From: Methylophilus rhizosphaerae
Lineage (GTDB): Bacteria; Pseudomonadota; Gammaproteobacteria; Burkholderiales; Methylophilaceae
Reading direction: 5' to 3'
DNA: 64,000 nucleotides
Assembly (NCBI RefSeq): GCF_900100975.1
Contig: NZ_FNFX01000004.1
Coordinates: 310,001 to 374,000, forward strand
This document shows positions 21,063 through 30,715 of this stretch, piece by piece. Position numbers and translations under genes: made by a program. The notes beneath the pieces were generated by a model. That model saw only the letters and a list, made by a program, of their open reading frames with translations, searched no databases and was not told the origin of the DNA. Position 1 is the first letter of the stretch, and each line of letters begins with the position of its first letter.

Positions 21063-21124
21063 TACTGTCACTTTCGTAACCGAAGTCACTATAGTACAGT
21101 AACTTTCAAAATAAAAGTAACTGT
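21063..21124. promoter_or_regulatory. Candidate HxlR operator between fabF paralogue and hxlR
   Basis: The 107-bp divergent gap holds a near-perfect inverted repeat, ACAGTAACTTT (21096-21106) and AAAGTAACTGT (21114-21124). A second element follows the same pattern: ACTGTCACTTTCG (21064-21076) and CGAAGTCACTATAGT. The repeated half-site is roughly (A)CTGTnACTTT. Repeats of this kind between a small winged-helix regulator and its divergent neighbour usually are the operator for both promoters. Confidence 0.6.
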
Positions 21125-21145
21125 AATCACATACATGGATCATTA

Positions 21146-21595
21146 ATGAAAAACAAAAGCCTGGGCGATATGCCATGCCCAATTGCCAGAAGCCTGGAAC
21201 ACGTGGGGGAGTGGTGGAATATATTAATTCTGCGCGAAGCCATGCTGGGCGTTACTCGGTTTGATGACTTTCAAACCAGTTTAGGCATCGCCACAAGCAC
21301 ACTCACCAAACGCCTCAATGCGCTGGTAGAGTCAGGTTTGCTCGAAAAAAATATGTACTGTGAAAAACCGCCAAGGTATGAATATGTGATTACCCAAAAG
21401 GGGCTGGATTTCAGGCCAGTGTTGTTGACCATTATGCAGTGGGGGAATAAGTACTATGCTGAAGAAGGGCCTAATGTTTTGTTGATAGATACTGAGACTG
21501 GAAAGCCTGTGGAGTTGGGATTGGTGGATAAGAATACGCGGTTGGAGATTACACATATGCAACACAAAACCATAAAAATGATATTGAATAAATGA
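21146..21595 (+). CDS. HxlR-family winged-helix regulator
   Basis: 149 residues. The family pattern is clear: CPIARSLEHVGEWWNILILR at 11-30, then RFDDFQTSLGIATSTLTKRLNALVESGLLEK and the wing RYEYVITQKGLDF. The conserved N-terminal cysteine (C11 in MPCPIA) is present and in relatives may sense quinones or electrophiles. It lies divergent from the fabF paralogue and probably controls it and itself. Confidence 0.88.
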   Translation: MKNKSLGDMPCPIARSLEHVGEWWNILILREAMLGVTRFDDFQTSLGIATSTLTKRLNALVESGLLEKNMYCEKPPRYEYVITQKGLDFRPVLLTIMQWGNKYYAEEGPNVLLIDTETGKPVELGLVDKNTRLEITHMQHKTIKMILNK

Positions 21596-21710
21596 GGGGA
21601 TGCTGACATTTAATCCATTCGTCGAGAAAACGATCTCTGAAATCTATCAAACATTAAAAACGGTTTGCAGGCGCTTTTTCAAGATAATACCTGATCCCAA
21701 TCGTTCCCTT

Positions 21711-21716
21711 TATAAT
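21711..21716 (+). promoter_or_regulatory. Possible -10 element for hsdM
   Basis: A perfect TATAAT lies 56 bp before the hsdM ATG in an otherwise empty 176-bp gap. No good -35 is seen at 16-18 bp spacing, so this is only a candidate. Confidence 0.35.
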
Positions 21717-21771
21717 GCCAAGCAGCTTATGATCTAATGGCTCTAAGACATATTTGAATAGGACTCATCTA

Positions 21772-23325
21772 ATGACAAGTGCACAACAACGTGCTGAATT
21801 ACAACGCCAAATTTGGCAAATTGCGAATGAGGTTCGTGGTTCTGTCGATGGTTGGGATTTTAAGCAGTATGTATTAGGCACTTTGTTCTATCGATTTATT
21901 AGCGAAAACTTTGCCAGTTATATTGAGGGTGGCGATGAAAGCGTGAACTATGCTGAACTTGCAGATGATGTCATTACTCCAGAAATCAAAGATGATGCGA
22001 TTAAAACCAAAGGCTATTTCATCTACCCCAGCCAATTGTTTGTAAATGTCGCCACTAAAGCCAGTAAGAACCACAATTTAAATACTGATCTAGCCAAAAT
22101 CTTTTCCGCCATTGAAAGTTCTGCCAATGGCTATCCATCAGAGCTAGACATTAAAGGTTTGTTTGCAGATTTTGATACCACCAGCAATCGCTTAGGCAAC
22201 TCTGTGCCTGAGAAAAACACCCGTTTAGCTGCTGTTCTAAAAGGCGTGGCGGGCCTAAACCTGGGTAGTTTTGAAGACAGCAAAATTGACCTCTTTGGTG
22301 ATGCCTATGAATTCCTGATTTCCAATTACGCTGCGAATGCGGGAAAATCGGGCGGCGAGTTTTTTACGCCGCAAAATGTCTCCAAACTCATCGCACAATT
22401 AGCGATGCATAAGCAAGACACCGTCAATAAAATTTATGACCCAGCGGCGGGTTCTGGATCGCTGCTTCTGCAAGCAAAAAGACAATTTGATGATCACATC
22501 ATTGAAGAGGGCTTTTTTGGCCAGGAGATCAACCACACCACTTATAACCTTGCGCGTATGAATATGTTTTTGCACAACATTAACTACGACAAGTTTCATA
22601 TTGCGCTGGGTGATACTTTACGTAACCCCCAATTTGGTGATCAAAAACCGTTTGATGCCATTGTCTCCAACCCGCCTTATTCAGTTAACTGGATAGGCAG
22701 TGATGACCCTACCTTGATTAATGATGAGCGTTTTGCGCCTGCAGGTGTATTAGCGCCCAAATCCAAAGCTGACTTTGCTTTTGTGCTGCATGCGCTGAGT
22801 TACTTATCCAGCAAAGGCCGTGCGGCGATTGTATGCTTTCCAGGCATTTTTTACCGTGGCGGTGCCGAGCAAAAAATCCGCAAATATCTGGTAGACAACA
22901 ACTATGTTGAAACCATTATTTCGCTCGCGCCTAACCTGTTTTACGGTACCTCAATTGCTGTGACTATCCTGGTGCTCTCAAAACACAAAACTGATACCAA
23001 AACCCAGTTTATTGATGCCAGTGCATTGTATAAAAAAGAGACCAACAACAATGTGCTCACGGTAGAAGGTGAAAACAACCACATTGAGCAAATCATGAAA
23101 GTGTTTGATAGCAAATCAGATATTGACCACTTTGCTCAGTCAGTGGATTACGAAAAAATTGTTGCTAACGAATACAACCTTTCAGTCAGCAGCTATGTAG
23201 AAGCCAAAGATACCCGTGAAGTGATTGATATCAACAAGCTGAATGCCGAGATTAGAACCACCGTGGCAAGAATAGACCAGCTACGCGCCAACATTGATGC
23301 CATTGTGGCGGAGATACACGGATGA
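21772..23325 (+). CDS. hsdM: Type I restriction-modification system, methyltransferase subunit HsdM
   Basis: 517 residues from the ATG at 21772 ([20 protein letters not shown]), close to the 520 of EcoR124I HsdM. N-terminal helical HsdM_N domain. The N6-adenine methyltransferase domain has motif [13 protein letters not shown] (about 223-234) and catalytic SNPPYS (NPPY about 300-303). It methylates adenine in the site chosen by HsdS and is part of the restriction complex. A small ORF overlaps its stop by four bases (ATGA). Confidence 0.96.
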   Translation: MTSAQQRAELQRQIWQIANEVRGSVDGWDFKQYVLGTLFYRFISENFASYIEGGDESVNYAELADDVITPEIKDDAIKTKGYFIYPSQLFVNVATKASKNHNLNTDLAKIFSAIESSANGYPSELDIKGLFADFDTTSNRLGNSVPEKNTRLAAVLKGVAGLNLGSFEDSKIDLFGDAYEFLISNYAANAGKSGGEFFTPQNVSKLIAQLAMHKQDTVNKIYDPAAGSGSLLLQAKRQFDDHIIEEGFFGQEINHTTYNLARMNMFLHNINYDKFHIALGDTLRNPQFGDQKPFDAIVSNPPYSVNWIGSDDPTLINDERFAPAGVLAPKSKADFAFVLHALSYLSSKGRAAIVCFPGIFYRGGAEQKIRKYLVDNNYVETIISLAPNLFYGTSIAVTILVLSKHKTDTKTQFIDASALYKKETNNNVLTVEGENNHIEQIMKVFDSKSDIDHFAQSVDYEKIVANEYNLSVSSYVEAKDTREVIDINKLNAEIRTTVARIDQLRANIDAIVAEIHG

Positions 23326-23450
23326 GTTCTCAAGAAATTGAAAGGCTAGCGCATCATTTGCGCAAAGCGTGGCGGGTCGAAGCAATTATCCAACAGTCTG
23401 CTGGACATTTACCTTTCGGGCATAAGGTTACAAACCATGGCAAAAGATAA
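23322..23450 (+). CDS. Small ORF between hsdM and rhuM remnant
   Basis: 42 codons, [20 protein letters not shown] and on to NHGKR, starting in an ATGA overlap with hsdM and ending inside the rhuM start. The coupled start suggests that it is translated. I recognise no family. It could be a small accessory protein or the remnant of a longer gene cut by the rearrangement that also shortened rhuM. Confidence 0.4.
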   Translation: MSSQEIERLAHHLRKAWRVEAIIQQSAGHLPFGHKVTNHGKR

Positions 23451-24060
23451 AACTACTTTGTCAGATATTTGCTCATCCGCCGCAGAATATCTGACCTTTA
23501 TTGCTGCCAGTGGCGAGGGCGATGTGGAAGCAATTTATGCGGATGAAAACGTCTGGCTCAGCCAAAAAATGATGGGGCTTTTGTATGATGTAGAAACATA
23601 CACCATCAACTATCATCTGCAAAAAGTATTTTCAGATAATGAGCTAGAAGAAAGTGCAGTTATTCGAAATTTTCGAATAACTGCCGGTGATGGTAAAAGT
23701 TATGACACCAAGCATTACAACCTCTCGGCCATCATCGCCGTCGGCTACAAGGTCAATTCTGAGCGTGCAGTACAATTTCGCAAGTGGGCAACAGGGATCA
23801 TTAAAGAATTCACCATCAAAGCGTATGTGATGGACGACGAGCGTCTAAAAAACGACGGCACAATCCTAGGCAAACAATACTTTGAACAACAACTGGCGCG
23901 TATTCGTGAAATACGCTTAAGTGAGCGCAAGTTTTATCAAAAAATCACCGACATCTACGCCACCGCCATCAAACGTTTTTTTGCCACCGTGCAAAACAAA
24001 GTAATGCAAAATGAGCCCAATCATGGAACGACCTCAAGTGTTTGTGGTTACTTGGCCTAA
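23437..24060 (+). pseudogene. rhuM: RhuM-family protein, C-terminally truncated
   Basis: 207 residues against about 330 for full RhuM-family proteins that accompany type I RM loci. The N-terminal part is well kept (EAIYADENVWLSQKMMGLLY, then NFRITAGDGKSYDTKHYNLS). At DIYATA-IKRFFATVQNK about ten residues normally between these blocks are missing. After VQNK the sequence leaves the family (VMQNEPNHGTTSSVCGYLA) and stops. RhuM function is unknown beyond its association with RM and virulence islands. A shortened protein may still be made. Confidence 0.7.
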
Positions 24061-24111
24061 TGCCGAATTTGTGCAAGTGGCACTTGCAAAACTGCTGTGG
24101 AGCCGCAGATG
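24011..24111 (+). other. Possible fragment of a second RM-associated gene
   Basis: A 33-codon reading from an ATG near 24011 (MSPIMERPQVFVVTWPNAEF, then VQVALAKLLWSRR) overlaps the end of the rhuM remnant in another frame and runs into the hsdS start. The segment FVQVALAKLLWS recalls the VQ-x-A-x-A-Q-x-P-W start found in DUF1016/YhcG-type nuclease genes common in type I RM loci. This is a weak resemblance from memory. Confidence 0.25.
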
Positions 24112-25311
24112 AGTAATATTTTGGAGTTGCTTAAAGCCATTGAGGTGGAGTGGGGAGCATTGGGGCAGGTGGTTAAACCTCAACGTGGAAAACGGCTTGT
24201 TAAAAGCCAATTACAAGAATCTGGTAATTATGCTGTTTATCAAAATTGCATGACACCACTTGGTTATTATCACGAAAGCAACGTCAAATCTGACACGACT
24301 TTTATTATCAGCGCTGGTGCAGCAGGTGACATTGGTTACAGTGATGTAGATTTTTGGGCGGCAGATGATGTCTATTTTTTCTCAACACCAAAGCATATTA
24401 AAAGTAAGTTCTTATATTACTTTTTATTAACGCAACAGACCCAGATTTTAGCTCAGGTTCGTCGAGCGAGTATTCCGCGCTTGTCAAAAACAGTAGTTGA
24501 GAAAATACTAATTCCTATTCCCTGCCCAGATTCCCCAGAAAAATCGTTAGAAATCCAAACTGAAATTGTCCGAATTTTGGACAATTTCACGGAGCTCACA
24601 GCGGAGCTCACAGCGGAGCTCACAGCGGAGCTCACAGCGAGAAAAAAACAATATAACTACTATCGAGACCAGTTATTGAGTTTTGAAAATAGTGAGATTG
24701 AGTGGAAGCCCCTAGGACATGAGAGTGTTGGTGAGTTTATTCGCGGTGGAGGTTTGCAAAAGAAAGATTTTACAGACTCAGGTGTTGGCTGTATCCATTA
24801 TGGTCAAATCTATACGTACTATGGTACTTATGCAGACAAGACTAAAACCTATATTTCACAAGCCTTTTTTGAGAAAGCGCGTAAAGCTAAATCTGGTGAT
24901 TTAGTGATAGCTACAACAAGCGAAAACGATGAGGATGTATGTAAAGCGGTGGCTTGGCTTGGGACTGAGCAGATCGCAGTCAGTAGTGATGCTTGTATTT
25001 ACAGACATAAGTTGAATCCAAAATACGTATCTTACTTTTTTCAAACAGAGCATTTTCAGAGGCAAAAAAGACCATTTATTACTGGCACGAAAGTTAGACG
25101 TGTTAATGCTGATGATTTGGCTAAAATTCTAATACCCGTTCCATCTCAAGAAGAGCAAGCCAGCATTGTCGATATTTTGGATAAGTTCGATGCCTTAACC
25201 AATTCACTCACAGAAGGCTTGCCGCGTGAAATTGTCTTGCGCCACCAACAATATGAGTATTACCGTGAGTTGCTTTTGAGCTTTCCCAAAGCTGAGGAGG
25301 TGTCAGTATGA
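24109..25311 (+). CDS. hsdS: Type I restriction-modification system, specificity subunit HsdS
   Basis: 400 residues from the ATG at 24109 (MSNILELLKAIEVEWGALGQ). Two target-recognition domains, each followed by a conserved helical repeat: LTARKKQYNYYRDQLLSF in the centre and ILRHQQYEYYRELLLSFPK-like sequence at the C terminus. This is the circularly symmetric type IC layout of EcoR124I. The central helix carries TAEL-type repeats. In EcoR124 the count of these sets the spacer length between the two half-sites of the target. The target itself cannot be read from sequence. The AlbA_2 gene overlaps its stop by four bases. Confidence 0.95.
   Translation: MSNILELLKAIEVEWGALGQVVKPQRGKRLVKSQLQESGNYAVYQNCMTPLGYYHESNVKSDTTFIISAGAAGDIGYSDVDFWAADDVYFFSTPKHIKSKFLYYFLLTQQTQILAQVRRASIPRLSKTVVEKILIPIPCPDSPEKSLEIQTEIVRILDNFTELTAELTAELTAELTARKKQYNYYRDQLLSFENSEIEWKPLGHESVGEFIRGGGLQKKDFTDSGVGCIHYGQIYTYYGTYADKTKTYISQAFFEKARKAKSGDLVIATTSENDEDVCKAVAWLGTEQIAVSSDACIYRHKLNPKYVSYFFQTEHFQRQKRPFITGTKVRRVNADDLAKILIPVPSQEEQASIVDILDKFDALTNSLTEGLPREIVLRHQQYEYYRELLLSFPKAEEVSV
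24592..24639 (+). repeat. Four tandem 12-bp repeats in hsdS (TAEL repeats)
   Basis: Four exact copies of gagctcacagcg at 24592, 24604, 24616 and 24628, coding ELTA four times between the two recognition domains. EcoR124I and EcoR124II/3 are known to differ by two versus three copies of this type of repeat and recognise spacers of 6 versus 7 bases. Exact tandem copies are prone to slippage, always in frame. Confidence 0.95.
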
Positions 25312-26966
25312 CCCCAGTAGAGTTAAATAATTTACTAGAGCAATTGATCGCCACTTGGGAAAACGAGGTGGTGGAGTTTAAGCAAGCAGGCAATGATTAC
25401 GATACCGATAAAATCGGCGAGTATTTCTCTGCATTAAGCAATGAGGCAAACTTGCGTGGCATGGACCGCGCTTGGCTGGTGTTTGGTATTAATAACAAAA
25501 CTCGTGGCGTGGTAGGCAGCGATTACCGCATGGAACCCGAACGGCTGAATGGTTTAAAAAATCAGATCGCTCAAGCCACTGAGCCAAGCATTAACATGCG
25601 TGAAATTCATGTGCTAAATCATCCAAATGGCCGCGTGGTTTTGTTTGAAATCCCTGCCGCGCCGCGCGGCATTCCCATTGCGTGGAAGGGGCACTACTAT
25701 GCCCGCGCTGGTGAAAGTCGCACTTCATTGGGCTTGGATAAACTTGATGAAATGCGTCAGCAAACCTTGCAGCAAGACTGGTCTGCTCAAGTAATTGCAG
25801 GCGCATCACTCACAGATTTAGATGAGGAGGCGGTTAGACGGGCACGTGAGTCTTTTGCTCAAAAATATGCCAACAGATTTGCCGCTGATGAGGTGATGAA
25901 TTGGCCGTTAACTGCATTTTTGGATCGCGCACGACTTACTCAAAACGGGCAAATTACGCGTACTGCGGTTTTGTTATTAGGTAAGGCTGAATCTGCTTAT
26001 TTATTATTGCCACACCCAGCACAGCTGACTTGGAAATTGGAGGGGCAGGAGCGTGCTTATGAACATTTTGGGCCACCTTTTTTACTCAATACAACACGGC
26101 TTTATCAGCGTATTCGGAACATCCAGCTTCGTATTTTGCCGCAAGATGAACTGATTCCAGTTGAAGTTTCTAAGTACAACCAGCAAACAGTATTAGAGGC
26201 TTTACATAATTGTATTGCCCACCAAGATTACACAAGGAATGGCCGTGTGGTTGTGACTGAGCAACCCGATCAGTTGATTTTTGAAAATGAGGGTAGTTTC
26301 TTCGAAGGTCAACCAGATGAGTATATTGAAGGTGATAAAACGCCACGTCGCTATCGTAACCCATTCTTAACTCAGGCCATGGCCGAGTTGAATATGATTG
26401 ATACCATGGGTTATGGCATTCATTTAATTTATCGCAGCCAAGTGCAGCGTTATTTTCCTTTGCCTGATTATGATCTTAGCCACCCTAGTGAGGTTAAGAT
26501 GATATTGTATGGTGGTGTAGTTGACCCGGCCTACAGTCGTTTATTGATTCAAAAAACGGATTTGCCATTGGTAGATATATTGGCACTTGATCGCGTGCAG
26601 AAAAAATTTCCTATACCAGATGAAGCTGCAGCTCGATTGCGTAGATCAGGGTTAATTGAGGGGCGTAAACCAAACTTTCATGTATCTGCCATGGTTGCCA
26701 ATGCTACTGCTAGTAAAGCGGATTACATACGCACACGTGCACAGGATGATGAGTTTTATGCGAAGCTGCTAACAGATTACTTGGCAAAGTTTGGTCGTGC
26801 AGATCGAACCGAGATTAATAAGTTGCTAATAGCTAAGTTGAGCGAGGCGCTGAGTGATCAGCAAAAACAAGACAAAATAGGAAATTTACTTACAAAATTA
26901 AGACGCAACAAACGTATTGTTAATATTGGTACGAGAAGTCAACCAGTGTGGAGGATTGCAGGCTAA
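25308..26966 (+). CDS. AlbA_2 (Schlafen-type) ATP-binding protein in RM operon
   Basis: 552 residues. The N-terminal AlbA_2 domain opens with ENEVVEFKQA (E20-K25) and contains GIPIAWKGHYYARAGES. A GHKL-like ATP-binding region follows (HNCIAHQDYTRNGRVVVTEQ, then DQLIFENEGSF), with a winged-helix-like C terminus. Genes of this family often lie inside type I RM operons; their exact job is unknown, with roles in regulation or defence proposed. It overlaps hsdS by ATGA. A 204-bp AT-rich gap separates it from hsdR. Confidence 0.85.
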   Translation: MTPVELNNLLEQLIATWENEVVEFKQAGNDYDTDKIGEYFSALSNEANLRGMDRAWLVFGINNKTRGVVGSDYRMEPERLNGLKNQIAQATEPSINMREIHVLNHPNGRVVLFEIPAAPRGIPIAWKGHYYARAGESRTSLGLDKLDEMRQQTLQQDWSAQVIAGASLTDLDEEAVRRARESFAQKYANRFAADEVMNWPLTAFLDRARLTQNGQITRTAVLLLGKAESAYLLLPHPAQLTWKLEGQERAYEHFGPPFLLNTTRLYQRIRNIQLRILPQDELIPVEVSKYNQQTVLEALHNCIAHQDYTRNGRVVVTEQPDQLIFENEGSFFEGQPDEYIEGDKTPRRYRNPFLTQAMAELNMIDTMGYGIHLIYRSQVQRYFPLPDYDLSHPSEVKMILYGGVVDPAYSRLLIQKTDLPLVDILALDRVQKKFPIPDEAAARLRRSGLIEGRKPNFHVSAMVANATASKADYIRTRAQDDEFYAKLLTDYLAKFGRADRTEINKLLIAKLSEALSDQQKQDKIGNLLTKLRRNKRIVNIGTRSQPVWRIAG

Positions 26967-27170
26967 TTGTGGAAGTAACTTTGTTTAAACTGCATTAAGA
27001 AAATATATTAAACCTTTCTGCATATTAGTAAATTGATAGGTAATGCAGAAAGAATACAGAAAAGAAAATATTAAAAATATAATTAAAACAAAGGGTTATT
27101 ATTTTCTGCAAAAATTAAATGACAAACTTTGCAGAAAGAGTGAAGAAAAGATTTCGTGGATTAACTAATT
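26967..27170. promoter_or_regulatory. hsdR upstream region with four TGCAGAAAG elements
   Basis: Very AT-rich gap. Copies: CTTTCTGCA (27014-27022, reverse), TGCAGAAAG (27044-27052), TTTTCTGCA (27102-27110, reverse, one mismatch) and TGCAGAAAG (27130-27138). They form two inverted pairs with spacers of 21 and 19 bp. The last lies 33 bp before the hsdR ATG. This suggests an operator controlling hsdR separately from hsdM and hsdS. No coding sequence was seen here. Confidence 0.55.
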
Positions 27171-30100
27171 ATGACCACATATACAACACCTATCGCAGAG
27201 TCCAATCATTTTATTGTTCTGGATAAATATACCAAGGCTATACAGGCCAATCAGTTTTATCAGAGCGAATACGATTTGGAGCGTGAGTTTATTGCTGACC
27301 TTGAAAATCAGGGTTATGAGTATCTGCGTGATTTAAGTACGCACGAGAAAATGCTGGCGAATATTCGTCTGCAGTTGCAAGCCTTGAACAATGTGCTATT
27401 TTTAGAGGGCGAGTGGTTGCGCTTTGTTGAGGTTTATTTAGATAAGCCTAGCGATAGCATTGTCGATAAAACCCGCAAAATTCACGATCACCACATTTAT
27501 GATTTTGTGTTTGATGATGGGCGTATCCAGAACATTTACCTGTTGGATAAAAAGAATATTGCCCGTAACAAAGTGCAGGTGATTCGGCAGTTTGAGCAAA
27601 AGGGAACACATGCGAATCGCTATGATGTGACTGTGCTGGTGAATGGCTTGCCGCTGGTGCAAGTGGAGCTTAAAAAGCGCGGTGTGGCGATACGCGAGGC
27701 GTTTAACCAGGTACATCGCTACAGCAAAGAGAGCTTTAATACTGAAAATTCGCTGTTTAAGTATTTGCAGATTTTTATCATTTCAAACGGCACAGACAGC
27801 CGTTATTTTGCCAACACCACCAAGCGCGATAAAAACAGTTTTGACTTCACCATGAACTGGGCGAAGTCGGACAACCTGTTGATTAAAGACCTCAAAGACT
27901 TTACTGCCACGTTTTTTCAAAAGAACACTTTGCTTAATGTGTTGCTGACTTACTCGGTGTTTGATGTAAGCGACACTTTGCTAGTGATGCGCCCTTATCA
28001 AATTGCGGCGACCGAGCGCATCTTATGGAAAATTAATAGTGCTTACCAAACCAAACAGTGGAGCAACATTGATGGCGGCGGTTTTGTTTGGCATACCACA
28101 GGCTCAGGTAAAACGCTGACGAGTTTTAAAGCGGCACGTTTGGCAACGGAGTTGCCTTTCATCGACAAGGTGTTTTTTGTAGTGGACCGCAAAGACCTTG
28201 ATTACCAAACCATGAAGGAGTATCAGCGCTTTTCACCAGATAGCGTGAATGGGTCAGACAGCACTGCGGGTTTAAAGCGTAATCTGGAAAAAGATGACAA
28301 TAAAATCATCGTGACCACGATTCAGAAGCTTAACAACCTTATTAAAGGTGAAGGCGATTTGCCTATCTACAACCAGCAAGTGGTGTTTATTTTTGATGAG
28401 TGCCACCGTAGCCAGTTTGGTGAGGCACAAAAAAACCTGAGAAGGAAATTTAAAAAGTATTACCAGTTTGGGTTTACCGGTACGCCGATTTTCCCTGACA
28501 ACGCTTTGGGGGCGGAAACCACTGCCAGCGTGTTTGGGCGAGAGTTGCATTCTTATGTCATTACCGATGCTATTCGCGATGAAAAAGTGCTGAAGTTTAA
28601 GGTGGATTACAACGACGTGCGCCCACAGTTTAAGGCGCTGGAGTCTGAACTGGATGAAGAAAGGCTCACGGCTGCTGAAAACAAGCAAAAGCTGTTGCAT
28701 CCAGACCGCATTCGCGAGGTGTCAGAATATATTTTAAATAACTTCAGGCAAAAAACGCATCGCTTGAACGCCAATGGCAAAGGCTTTAACGCCATGTTTG
28801 CTGTAAGCAGTGTGGATGCGGCCAAGTTTTATTACGAGTCACTCAAAAAATTGCAAAGTGATAGCGCAAGACCTCTGAGAATTGCGACTATTTTTTCGTT
28901 TGCCGCCAATGAGGAGCAAGATGCCGTAGGTGATATTGCGGATGAAAGTTTTGATGTTTCTGCGATGAATAGCAGTGCAAAGGAGTTTTTAAGCGCAGCG
29001 ATTGCTGATTACAACGCCATGTTTAAGACTAACTTTGGCGTGGATAGCAAAGAGTTTCAAAACTATTACCGTGACCTTGCGATGCGTGTCAAAGGTGAGG
29101 GTAGTAGCGGGGTTAAGCTGAAAGCAGAGGAAACTGTAGATTTGCTCATTGTGGTGGGTATGTTTTTAACCGGTTTTGATGCGCCTACTTTAAATACGCT
29201 GTTTGTGGATAAAAATCTGCGTTATCACGGATTAATGCAGGCTTATTCGCGCACTAATCGTATTTATGATGCTACCAAAACATTTGGCAATATCGTCACT
29301 TTTAGAGACTTGGAAAAAGCCACGATTGATGCAATTACCATGTTTGGCGACAACAATACCAAAAACGTGGTGTTGGAGAAGAGTTACAAAGAATACATGG
29401 AAGGTTTCACCGATGTGGTTACAGGTGAAGCACGGCGAGGCTATTTGGATGTGGTCGCTGAGTTACAACAGCGGTTTCCTAATCCCGATGAGATTGTTAA
29501 AGAAAAAGATAAAAAAGACTTTGCCAAATTATTTGGCGAATATTTACGTGCTGAAAATGTATTGCAAAACTATGATGAATTTGCAGGTTTAAAAGCACTA
29601 CAAAGTTTAGATATCACTGACGCTGCAGCAGTAGAGGCATTTAAAGCCAAGCACTATTTGAGCGATGCCGAGTTAGCAGAGATGCAGACAATTAAAATGC
29701 CCGGCGAGCGAGTTATCCAGGATTATCGTTCAACCTATAACGATATTCGCGATTGGCTTCGCCGCGAAAAAGAAGCCAATGACCAAGACAAATCCACCAT
29801 TGATTGGGATGATGTGGTGTTTGAAGTGGATTTACTCAAGTCGCAAGAAATTAATCTGGATTACATTCTGGAATTAATTTTTGAACACAATAAAAAGCGC
29901 AAAGATAAAGCCTCCTTGGTTGAGGAAGTCCGCCGTTTAATTAGAGCCAGCCTTGGTAACCGCGCCAAAGAAAGTTTGCTGGTAGACTTTATTAATCAAA
30001 CAGACTTGGACAAGATACTAGATAAAACCAGCATTATTGAAGCCTTTTTCACCTATGCACAGGCGGAGCAGCAACGCGAGGCGGAAGCATTAATTAACGA

Positions 30101-30305
30101 CGAAAATCTGAATACCGAAGCTGCTAAGCGTTATATCGCTGCATCGTTAAAACGCGAGTATGCGAGCGAGAATGGCACTGAACTCAATGAACTGCTTCCT
30201 AAAATGAGTCCACTGAACCCACAATATTTAACTAAAAAACAAAGTGTGTTCCAAAAAATTGCCGCTTTCGTTGAGAAGTTCAAAGGCGTGGGTGGCAAGG
30301 TTTGA
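27171..30305 (+). CDS. hsdR: Type I restriction-modification system, restriction/translocase subunit HsdR
   Basis: 1044 residues, close to EcoR124I HsdR (about 1038). The PD-(D/E)xK nuclease has D152, E166 and K168 ([20 protein letters not shown]), in register with the EcoR124I residues as I remember them. The superfamily 2 motor has Walker A TTGSGKT (about 308) and DECHRSQFG (about 409), then GFTGTPIF. The C-terminal helical domain that docks on HsdM closes the protein. It uses ATP to pull unmethylated DNA and cuts far from the site. All catalytic motifs are intact. Confidence 0.96.
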   Translation: MTTYTTPIAESNHFIVLDKYTKAIQANQFYQSEYDLEREFIADLENQGYEYLRDLSTHEKMLANIRLQLQALNNVLFLEGEWLRFVEVYLDKPSDSIVDKTRKIHDHHIYDFVFDDGRIQNIYLLDKKNIARNKVQVIRQFEQKGTHANRYDVTVLVNGLPLVQVELKKRGVAIREAFNQVHRYSKESFNTENSLFKYLQIFIISNGTDSRYFANTTKRDKNSFDFTMNWAKSDNLLIKDLKDFTATFFQKNTLLNVLLTYSVFDVSDTLLVMRPYQIAATERILWKINSAYQTKQWSNIDGGGFVWHTTGSGKTLTSFKAARLATELPFIDKVFFVVDRKDLDYQTMKEYQRFSPDSVNGSDSTAGLKRNLEKDDNKIIVTTIQKLNNLIKGEGDLPIYNQQVVFIFDECHRSQFGEAQKNLRRKFKKYYQFGFTGTPIFPDNALGAETTASVFGRELHSYVITDAIRDEKVLKFKVDYNDVRPQFKALESELDEERLTAAENKQKLLHPDRIREVSEYILNNFRQKTHRLNANGKGFNAMFAVSSVDAAKFYYESLKKLQSDSARPLRIATIFSFAANEEQDAVGDIADESFDVSAMNSSAKEFLSAAIADYNAMFKTNFGVDSKEFQNYYRDLAMRVKGEGSSGVKLKAEETVDLLIVVGMFLTGFDAPTLNTLFVDKNLRYHGLMQAYSRTNRIYDATKTFGNIVTFRDLEKATIDAITMFGDNNTKNVVLEKSYKEYMEGFTDVVTGEARRGYLDVVAELQQRFPNPDEIVKEKDKKDFAKLFGEYLRAENVLQNYDEFAGLKALQSLDITDAAAVEAFKAKHYLSDAELAEMQTIKMPGERVIQDYRSTYNDIRDWLRREKEANDQDKSTIDWDDVVFEVDLLKSQEINLDYILELIFEHNKKRKDKASLVEEVRRLIRASLGNRAKESLLVDFINQTDLDKILDKTSIIEAFFTYAQAEQQREAEALINDENLNTEAAKRYIAASLKREYASENGTELNELLPKMSPLNPQYLTKKQSVFQKIAAFVEKFKGVGGKV

Positions 30306-30320
30306 TCAGGTTAGATTCAG

Positions 30321-30632
30321 ATGGAAAATCCAGAACCCACCCGAGAAGACGTCGATAACCTCACAGGTGCCACCCTGCTGGAGTTTGGTGCCAGTTGGTG
30401 CGCCTACTGCAAGGCAGCGCAACCTACCATTACGTCTGAACTGGCTCATTTCCCAAATCTCCGTCACATTAAAATTGAAGATGGTAAAGGCCGCAGGTTG
30501 GGCAGATCGTTTCAGGTGAAATTATGGCCTACGCTGATTTTTATGAGAGACGGCATCGAACTCAAACGCTTGGTCAGGGAAATTGACTCAGGTGAATTGA
30601 AGTTGGGATTACAGATGATTACAGAGACTTAG
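30321..30632 (+). CDS. Thioredoxin-family protein
   Basis: 103 residues, single thioredoxin domain without signal peptide. Active site W26-C-A-Y-C30, differing from WCGPC by AY in the middle, and the cis-proline in LWPTLIFMRDG. It should act as a cytosolic thiol-disulfide reductant. It starts 15 bp after hsdR but is likely chromosomal background rather than part of the RM island. Confidence 0.88.
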   Translation: MENPEPTREDVDNLTGATLLEFGASWCAYCKAAQPTITSELAHFPNLRHIKIEDGKGRRLGRSFQVKLWPTLIFMRDGIELKRLVREIDSGELKLGLQMITET

Positions 30633-30715
30633 CCGCTTGACTAGAATGATAAGTTGGTGATCACTATCTATAGTAGTACCTTAAAATATAGAGGTGTGCA
30701 TAAAAAACGAACCAG

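Noticed and set aside
21596-30320. Flanking direct repeats or an integrase marking the RM block as a mobile element
   Set aside because: No integrase, tRNA gene, IS end or convincing flanking repeat was found by eye on either side.
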